Assembly (NCBI GenBank): GCA_003649665.1
Contig: QMSL01000005.1
Span: 1-18,481 of the forward strand
Direction of reading: 5' to 3'
DNA from: Thermoprotei archaeon
GTDB taxonomy: Archaea; Thermoproteota; Thermoprotei; QMSL01; B3-G16
DNA length: 18,481 bases
Each line of letters begins with the position of its first letter. Position 1 is the first letter of the stretch. Below the pieces are notes generated by a model. That model saw only the letters and a program-made list of their open reading frames with translations. It searched no databases and was not told the origin of the DNA. Both the position numbers and the translations under genes were made by a program. Shown piece after piece: positions 13,556 to 18,481 of the stretch.

Positions 13556-14887
13556 ATGTCGATGACTAAGAACCTCATAGTTGTAGTAGTCCTTGCAGCA
13601 ATATGTGCAATAGCTGGCTTTGCTGGGGGCTGGTTCCTAGCTTGGAGTAGAGCGAAATCAACAATAGCTTCACTTGAATCGAGAGCTGCTTCTCTTGAGT
13701 TACAGCTCCAGCAGCTTCAGCAACAACAGCAACAACCCCCACCAACACAGAAGCCACAAAAGATAAAGGCTGCATGGATATATATAGGTCCTGTAGAAGA
13801 CTATGGTTGGACTTATGGTCATGATAGGGGAAGACGCATAGTTGCTGAGTTATTTAAAGATTGGCTAGAAGTACACGCTGTACCCGATGTAAGAGACGCT
13901 AGTAAGTGTGCTCAAGTAATAGATAAATTAGTAGCTGAGGGATACCAGGTAATATTCACTACAAGCTTTGAATTCATGGATGTAACATATGAGGCTGCAA
14001 AGAGATATCCTGATGTAATATTCTTCCACTGTTCTGGCTATAAAAGATATAAGAACATGGGGACATACTTTGCCGACCTTTACCAAATCTATTACCTAAA
14101 TGGTCTTATAGCAGGTGCTTTAACGAAGACCAATCGTGTGGGTTACGTAGCAGCACATCCAATACCTGAAGTCATAAGGCATATAAATGCATTTGCTATT
14201 GGCGTTAAGGAAGTTAATCCAAAGGCTAAGGTGTACGTTTTATGGATACATGAATGGTATGCTCCTGACAAAGCCAGAGAGCTTGCTGAAACCTTAATAA
14301 ACAAATATAACTGTGACGTACTTGCATTTACTGAAGATTCTCCAGCAGTCGTAGAGGTATGTCAGGAGTATTATGAGAAAGGAAAGCCAGTATACGTATT
14401 CTCACACTATAGCCCAATGCTCAATTATGGTAAGGACGTCTGCGTGAGCGGACAATTGGTACACTGGGAGGTAATATACGAGGACATCCTACTTAAGATT
14501 AAGCAGGGAATATATAATACAACTAATCTAGAGAACGTCGACTATTGGTGGCTCCTTAGGGAAGGTGCTGTTGAGCTAGGCTGTGATTATGGAGTACCAA
14601 TAAACCCGAAGTTTGAGTCTATACTGAAGAGCATAAGAGTAAATGAGACAGTAGTACTTCCAAATGGTACTTTAGTAGAGAACCCATCAGTATACGACCT
14701 AGTATTCATAAGACTAGAACAAATGAAGCAAGATAATCCTACATTTGATCCATTCACAGGCCCAATATACGATCAAGACGGTAACTTAAGAGTACCGCCA
14801 GGTGAGAGGCTTGGTCATGATGCACTATGGACTATGGACTGGTTTGTTGATAATGTAGTAGGAGAAATACCAAAGGGTGGAGGCTGA
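13556..14887 (+). CDS. BMP-family substrate-binding protein of a nucleoside-type ABC importer
   Basis: 443 aa, membrane-anchored extracytoplasmic receptor. Residues 7-29 are a hydrophobic helix, with no lipobox Cys, so the anchor probably stays uncleaved. Residues 31-55 could form a short coiled coil, running into a Gln/Pro-rich linker (50-68) typical of archaeal binding proteins. The receptor domain starts near 70 with AAWIYIGPVEDYGWTYGHDR, the BMP/PnrA-type first strand. It ends with FTGPIYDQDGNLRVPPGE and TMDWFVDNVVGEIP, patterns seen in a BMP subgroup often placed beside purine metabolism genes. Six cysteines in the receptor domain could pair in disulfides. Ligand: a nucleoside or purine-like compound is the family-based guess. 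The ATG at 13556 follows AGGTGA by six bases. First gene of a four-gene importer operon. Confidence 0.87.
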   Translation: MSMTKNLIVVVVLAAICAIAGFAGGWFLAWSRAKSTIASLESRAASLELQLQQLQQQQQQPPPTQKPQKIKAAWIYIGPVEDYGWTYGHDRGRRIVAELFKDWLEVHAVPDVRDASKCAQVIDKLVAEGYQVIFTTSFEFMDVTYEAAKRYPDVIFFHCSGYKRYKNMGTYFADLYQIYYLNGLIAGALTKTNRVGYVAAHPIPEVIRHINAFAIGVKEVNPKAKVYVLWIHEWYAPDKARELAETLINKYNCDVLAFTEDSPAVVEVCQEYYEKGKPVYVFSHYSPMLNYGKDVCVSGQLVHWEVIYEDILLKIKQGIYNTTNLENVDYWWLLREGAVELGCDYGVPINPKFESILKSIRVNETVVLPNGTLVENPSVYDLVFIRLEQMKQDNPTFDPFTGPIYDQDGNLRVPPGERLGHDALWTMDWFVDNVVGEIPKGGG

Positions 14888-14892
14888 AGTAA

Positions 14893-16527
14893 GTGAAATC
14901 CTCTAAATATTACCTCTCACCTTTTTCTCAAACTCTATCCTCGCTTAAGAAAGGTGATATTGTAGTCTTAATGAAGGGCATTACTAAGAGATTTCCCGGT
15001 GTTATTGCAAATTATAAGATAGACTTCGATCTGCGATACGGCGAGATACATGCCCTACTTGGTGAGAATGGCGCCGGAAAAACAACTCTTGTAAGTATTC
15101 TTTACGGTATTCATCAGCCCGATGAGGGAGAGATCTACGTATACGGTAAGAGAGTTCACTTTCGCTCGCCAAGAGACGCCATAAGAATGGGTATAGGAAT
15201 GGTACACCAACATCCAAGACTTATAGATACGTTAACTGTAGCCGAAAATATAGCATTAAGTCTTAAGGATGCTCCCTTTATAAATCCAGTTCCTAACGTA
15301 GAAGAGCTCATTAAAGAATATTCCGAGAAATATGGTCTTAAAGTTGATCCAAAGGCTAAAGTGTGGCAGTTATCCGCGGGAGAGAAGCAGAGAGTCGCTA
15401 TTCTAAGGACCCTAATTAGTGGCGCTAAAATACTTATACTCGATGAGCCAACTACATCTCTCAGTCCTCCAGAGAGGAATGATCTATTTGAGGCCATGAA
15501 GGCCTTGGTCGAAGAGGGTGCTTCAATAATATTTATCTCACATAAGCTAAAGGAAGTCCTTGGTATTAGTGATAGAATAACTGTTTTAAGGAAAGGTAGA
15601 AAAGTTGGAACCGTATCCGCCGAAGAAAGCTCACCAGAGCTATTAATAAAGATGATGTTAGGAGAATCGAAACCAATGAGTATTGGCCTAGGCCTAGGTA
15701 AAGCTAAAGATCAACTCCATAAGGTTGGCCATAAGGTCGGTAAGAAAATTCTTGAGGTACACAATCTTTACGTACTCGGAGATAGGGGAGAGGTAGCAGT
15801 TAAAGGAGTTAGTTTTGAAGTTCGTGAGGGAGAGATATTCGGAATAGTAGGTGTCCCAGGTAACGGTCAAAGAGAACTCGTTGAAGCTATTGTTGGATTA
15901 AGGAAAGCATTAAAAGGGGTAATAAGAATCTCAGGTGTTGATATTACAAATAAGGGCCCCTTAGCAGTAATTAATATGGGCGTAGCATATATTCCTGAGG
16001 ATAGGATTAAGTATGGCCTTGTACTAGACCTCACTATAGCTGAGAATCTGATACTAAAGGATTATCGAAGACCTCCCTTCTCAGGAAGGATCATGTTGAA
16101 TACTAGCTACATATCTAAGTGGTGTTTAGACCTTATGAGGAGATATGACATAAAGACCCCAGACATTAACACTCCAGTGAAATACCTATCCGGTGGTAAT
16201 CTCCAGAGAGTCATTCTCGCTAGAGAGTTCAGCCATAATCCTAAGCTAATTATAGCATTTCGTCCAACATATGGTCTTGATGTAGCAGCTACTGAGTACG
16301 TGCAGAAGCTCCTTCTTCAGGAGAAGCAACGTGGTGCAGCAATACTTCTTATATCGGAGGATCTCGACGAAATAATTGAGTTAAGCGATAGAATAGCCGT
16401 TATGTTTGAGGGTAAATTCATGGATATAGTTCCTGCAGGAAGAGCTGATGCTGAGCGACTAGGACTTATGATGATGGGGGTAAGATTCCATGAAGAAGAT
16501 AAGGATACGTGTGGAAAGAGTTTATGA
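14893..16527 (+). CDS. Double-domain ABC ATPase of the BMP/nucleoside (simple-sugar-like) importer
   Basis: 544 aa energising subunit with two nucleotide-binding domains. Domain 1: Walker A GENGAGKT (57-64), Q-loop Gln106, signature LSAGEKQRV (160-168), Walker B LILDEP (181-186), His217 switch. Domain 2: degenerate Walker A GVPGNGQREL (about 318-327), signature LSGGNLQRV (about 430-438), and a Walker B region LIIAFRPTYGLD (about 450-461) where relatives usually read AQPTRGLD. An uneven pair with one intact site is normal in this family, but Phe-Arg and Tyr for Ala-Gln and Arg are unusual. The GTG start at 14893 lies five bases after the binding-protein stop and is backed by GGTGGAGG (14876-14883); an ATG at 14971 is the point where many relatives begin. 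It overlaps the first permease by 38 bases. Confidence 0.9.
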   Translation: MKSSKYYLSPFSQTLSSLKKGDIVVLMKGITKRFPGVIANYKIDFDLRYGEIHALLGENGAGKTTLVSILYGIHQPDEGEIYVYGKRVHFRSPRDAIRMGIGMVHQHPRLIDTLTVAENIALSLKDAPFINPVPNVEELIKEYSEKYGLKVDPKAKVWQLSAGEKQRVAILRTLISGAKILILDEPTTSLSPPERNDLFEAMKALVEEGASIIFISHKLKEVLGISDRITVLRKGRKVGTVSAEESSPELLIKMMLGESKPMSIGLGLGKAKDQLHKVGHKVGKKILEVHNLYVLGDRGEVAVKGVSFEVREGEIFGIVGVPGNGQRELVEAIVGLRKALKGVIRISGVDITNKGPLAVINMGVAYIPEDRIKYGLVLDLTIAENLILKDYRRPPFSGRIMLNTSYISKWCLDLMRRYDIKTPDINTPVKYLSGGNLQRVILAREFSHNPKLIIAFRPTYGLDVAATEYVQKLLLQEKQRGAAILLISEDLDEIIELSDRIAVMFEGKFMDIVPAGRADAERLGLMMMGVRFHEEDKDTCGKSL

Positions 16528-17596
16528 AGTCCCGTTATGGTTACGGATAGTGATTCCGATCATTGCAATACTAGTAGCTCTCTCAATAATCGCTATAATA
16601 TTCCTTATTCAAGGTATAAATCCGATCATTGCCTACGCCGAGATATTCCATGATGCGTTCTTAACAACATATGGTATAAAATTTAATGTAGTTAAATTGA
16701 TCCCTCTTCTCTTATGCTCTCTAGGCTTATCAGTAGCATTTAAGGCTAATGTCTGGAATATAGGTGCTGAAGGTCAACTTTTAATGGGTGCAATAGCTGC
16801 TACATGGATTGCACTCTTTAAGCTCAAAGGGTATCCCTCATATATAGTTATTCCCGCTATGTACGTTCTCGGCTTCATATTTGGTGCATTATGGGCTCTC
16901 ATTCCTGCCCTACTTAAGGCGAAATTCGAAGTAAACGAGATAATCACAACTCTGATGATGAATTACATAGCGATGAAGCTAGTATTGTTCTTAATATATG
17001 GTCCTTGGCGAGGAACCACAACGTGGAAGTATCCAATAACTGACGAATTTCCTGCTGAGGCGCAACTGCCTCTTATACCCGGTACTCTTATTCATTGGCC
17101 CTCTCTCCTAATAGCCCTCATCTTAGTTCCAGTAATATATCTATTCCTTAAGAGGACGAAAATAGGCTATGAGATAAGCGTCTTTGGCCTAAACCCCAAT
17201 GCAGCAAGATATGCTGGAATAAATAAGACTAAGGTACTTGTCATCGTGATGTTAATTAGTGGGGGCCTTGCAGGCATAGCTGGCGTTGGCGAAGTGGCTG
17301 GTATTCATCATAGACTTAGATATCCCTCATCTATTTCATCAGGGTATGGATATACTGCAATAATTACTACATGGCTTGCTAAGTTAAATCCACTCCTTCT
17401 TCTCCCAACCACATTCTTCTTTGGAGGTCTACTCGTTGGAGGAGATGTAATAAAGATAGATCTTCGTCTACCAAGTAGTGTAGTGTACCTATTCAATGGT
17501 TTAATCCTGACTTCCTTGGTATCTAGCGACATATTGTTAAGGTATAGGATAAGACTTCTTGTAGTAGGTGAAGAAGATGACAAATGTCATAGCTAA
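16490..17596 (+). CDS. ABC importer permease 1 (NupP/YufP-like, BPD_transp_2 family)
   Basis: 368 aa integral membrane subunit with a short basic N-terminus (MKKIRIRVERVYEVPLWLR) and about ten hydrophobic segments. Conserved family stretches: FKANVWNIGAEGQLLMGA, and KFEVNEIITTLMMNYIA, where the ATPase coupling region is expected; YEISVFGLNPNAARYAGI follows a later helix. Together with permease 2 it forms the channel through which the BMP receptor delivers its ligand. The ATG at 16490 overlaps the ATPase gene by 38 bases and has GGGGGT (16475-16480) before it. Its end overlaps permease 2 by 20 bases. The last residues (GEEDDKCHS) are a hydrophilic tail. Confidence 0.9.
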   Translation: MKKIRIRVERVYEVPLWLRIVIPIIAILVALSIIAIIFLIQGINPIIAYAEIFHDAFLTTYGIKFNVVKLIPLLLCSLGLSVAFKANVWNIGAEGQLLMGAIAATWIALFKLKGYPSYIVIPAMYVLGFIFGALWALIPALLKAKFEVNEIITTLMMNYIAMKLVLFLIYGPWRGTTTWKYPITDEFPAEAQLPLIPGTLIHWPSLLIALILVPVIYLFLKRTKIGYEISVFGLNPNAARYAGINKTKVLVIVMLISGGLAGIAGVGEVAGIHHRLRYPSSISSGYGYTAIITTWLAKLNPLLLLPTTFFFGGLLVGGDVIKIDLRLPSSVVYLFNGLILTSLVSSDILLRYRIRLLVVGEEDDKCHS

Positions 17597-18481
17597 GCAA
17601 ATCGCGCTCTTTATAAATATTTCGATAAAGGCAGGTACTCCTCTCCTTCTTGCGTCGCTTGGGGAAATATACGCTGAACGATCAGGCATTCTTAACCTAG
17701 GACTTGAGGGGATAATGCTAGTAGGTGCTGTTACAGGCTTTATATTAGCCCACTCAACTGGTAACCCACTAATAGGTATAATAGTTTCATTATTAGCTGG
17801 CGCTCTCATGGGCCTTATGCATGCATTCGTATGTGTTACGCTTAGAGCGAATCAAGTAGTAGCTGGCTTAGCCTTGGTCATGATTGGTACTGGTCTTAGT
17901 AGCCTTTTAGGTAGGAGCTATGTTGGAGTAGCACTAGAGAAGCCTTTAAGGCCATTAAAAATACCAGTGTTAAGTGAGATTCCCATATTAGGCGAAGGAT
18001 TCTTCTATCATGACATACTTATATATACCTCGTACGTCTTAGTGCCATTACTATGGTTCATTCTATATAAGACAAAGGTAGGCATACAAATACGTGCTGT
18101 AGGCGAGAATCCCGCAGCTGCTGATTCCATGGGTGTTAATGTATACTTAATAAGATATGCTTGTACAATATTTGGTGGTTCTTTAGCCGGATTAGCAGGC
18201 GCATATATATCATTAGCTTATACGCCCATGTGGATGGAGGGAATAACTGTAGGCAAAGGATGGATAGCCCTTGCGCTAGTAATATTTGCAATGTGGGACC
18301 CGCTAAGAGCTGTCTTAGGAGCATATTTATTTGGAACTACGGACGTTCTTCAGTATTGGCTACAAATGCCTCTTCAGAGACGAGGCATAGATCCATCCAT
18401 TTTAGGGACATTACCCTACATAGCTACAATAATAGCTTTACTTATTGGCTCCTTTGAGAGAATAAGGAAGAGAATTGGAGC
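17577..18481 (+). CDS. ABC importer permease 2 (NupQ/YufQ-like), cut by the right window edge
   Basis: An open frame from the ATG at 17577 (MTNVIAKQIALFINISIKAG) runs 301 codons to the right edge without a stop. It is not closed inside the window and so is easily missed. It is strongly hydrophobic with the second-permease hallmarks: LASLGEIYAERSGILNLG followed by LEGIMLVGA, then IRAVGENPAAADSMGVNV, and KGWIALALVIFAMWDPLRA. Relatives are about 300-320 aa, so only a few residues are probably missing; the visible end (FERIRKRIGA) looks like the usual basic C-terminus. AGGTGA (17566-17571) lies five bases before the ATG, and the gene overlaps permease 1 by 20 bases, indicating translational coupling. 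Confidence 0.9.
   Translation, partial: MTNVIAKQIALFINISIKAGTPLLLASLGEIYAERSGILNLGLEGIMLVGAVTGFILAHSTGNPLIGIIVSLLAGALMGLMHAFVCVTLRANQVVAGLALVMIGTGLSSLLGRSYVGVALEKPLRPLKIPVLSEIPILGEGFFYHDILIYTSYVLVPLLWFILYKTKVGIQIRAVGENPAAADSMGVNVYLIRYACTIFGGSLAGLAGAYISLAYTPMWMEGITVGKGWIALALVIFAMWDPLRAVLGAYLFGTTDVLQYWLQMPLQRRGIDPSILGTLPYIATIIALLIGSFERIRKRIG

Noticed and set aside
13700..13760. Gln/Pro codon run that might be a repeat expansion or assembly error.
   Set aside because: It stays in frame between a membrane anchor and the receptor domain, where archaeal binding proteins often carry low-complexity linkers.
1..18481. Mobile element, CRISPR, tRNA or attachment-site signatures.
   Set aside because: Reading both strands showed no transposase or integrase motifs, no regularly spaced repeats, and no tRNA T-loop pattern or CCA-like ends.

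Overview
The window looks like a chromosomal segment from a thermophilic archaeon, most likely of the Thermoproteota (crenarchaeal) side. The signs are archaeal TATA boxes about 25 bases before start sites, a mix of Shine-Dalgarno (SD) led and apparently leaderless genes, frequent AGG/AGA and ATA codons, GTG and TTG starts, and archaeal families such as a KaiC-like dual ATPase, a TM-anchored binding protein with a Gln/Pro linker and a site-2-protease-like peptidase. The lineage cannot be fixed from the sequence alone. No tRNA, rRNA, CRISPR array or insertion sequence was seen.

Layout. Positions 1-782 are gene-poor: the first 25 codons of an apparently leaderless minus-strand gene run off the left edge, and a tiny minus-strand C2H2 zinc-finger protein lies at about 296-448. 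Positions 783-2600 hold a zinc-less MDR dehydrogenase and a TIM-barrel sugar isomerase/epimerase (plus strand). At 2638-4381 a reductive-dehalogenase-like Fe-S protein (minus) diverges from a small M50 membrane protease (plus). At 7909-4393 a minus-strand run encodes a KaiC-like ATPase, a small translationally coupled partner, a second sugar isomerase and an HhH-GPD-type glycosylase-like protein with an endonuclease-III-style iron-sulfur loop. At 8038-9057 there is a cytoplasmic five-bladed beta-propeller glycosidase/phosphorylase-like protein followed by a hairpin-plus-T-run terminator. At 12199-9065 a 1044-residue SF2 helicase carries what looks like a degenerate RNase-H-fold exonuclease domain at its C-terminus. 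At 12298-18481 a URO-D-family protein is followed by a complete BMP/nucleoside-type ABC importer: binding protein, double ATPase and two permeases, the last cut by the window edge.

How the parts may fit. The importer, two TIM-barrel isomerases, the MDR dehydrogenase, the propeller enzyme and the URO-D protein suggest uptake and breakdown of a sugar-, polyol- or nucleoside-like compound; this is inference from family membership and proximity. The KaiC pair looks like a signalling module and the helicase and glycosylase like nucleic-acid maintenance.

The observations most worth following are the helicase/exonuclease fusion (resembling a fused MrfA-MrfB pair with lost catalytic residues), the glycosylase with a C-X6-C-X3-C-X5-C loop, the cytosolic reductive-dehalogenase-like protein, the unlisted small zinc-finger gene, and a set of inverted repeats at the promoters of the URO-D, ABC-importer and propeller genes.
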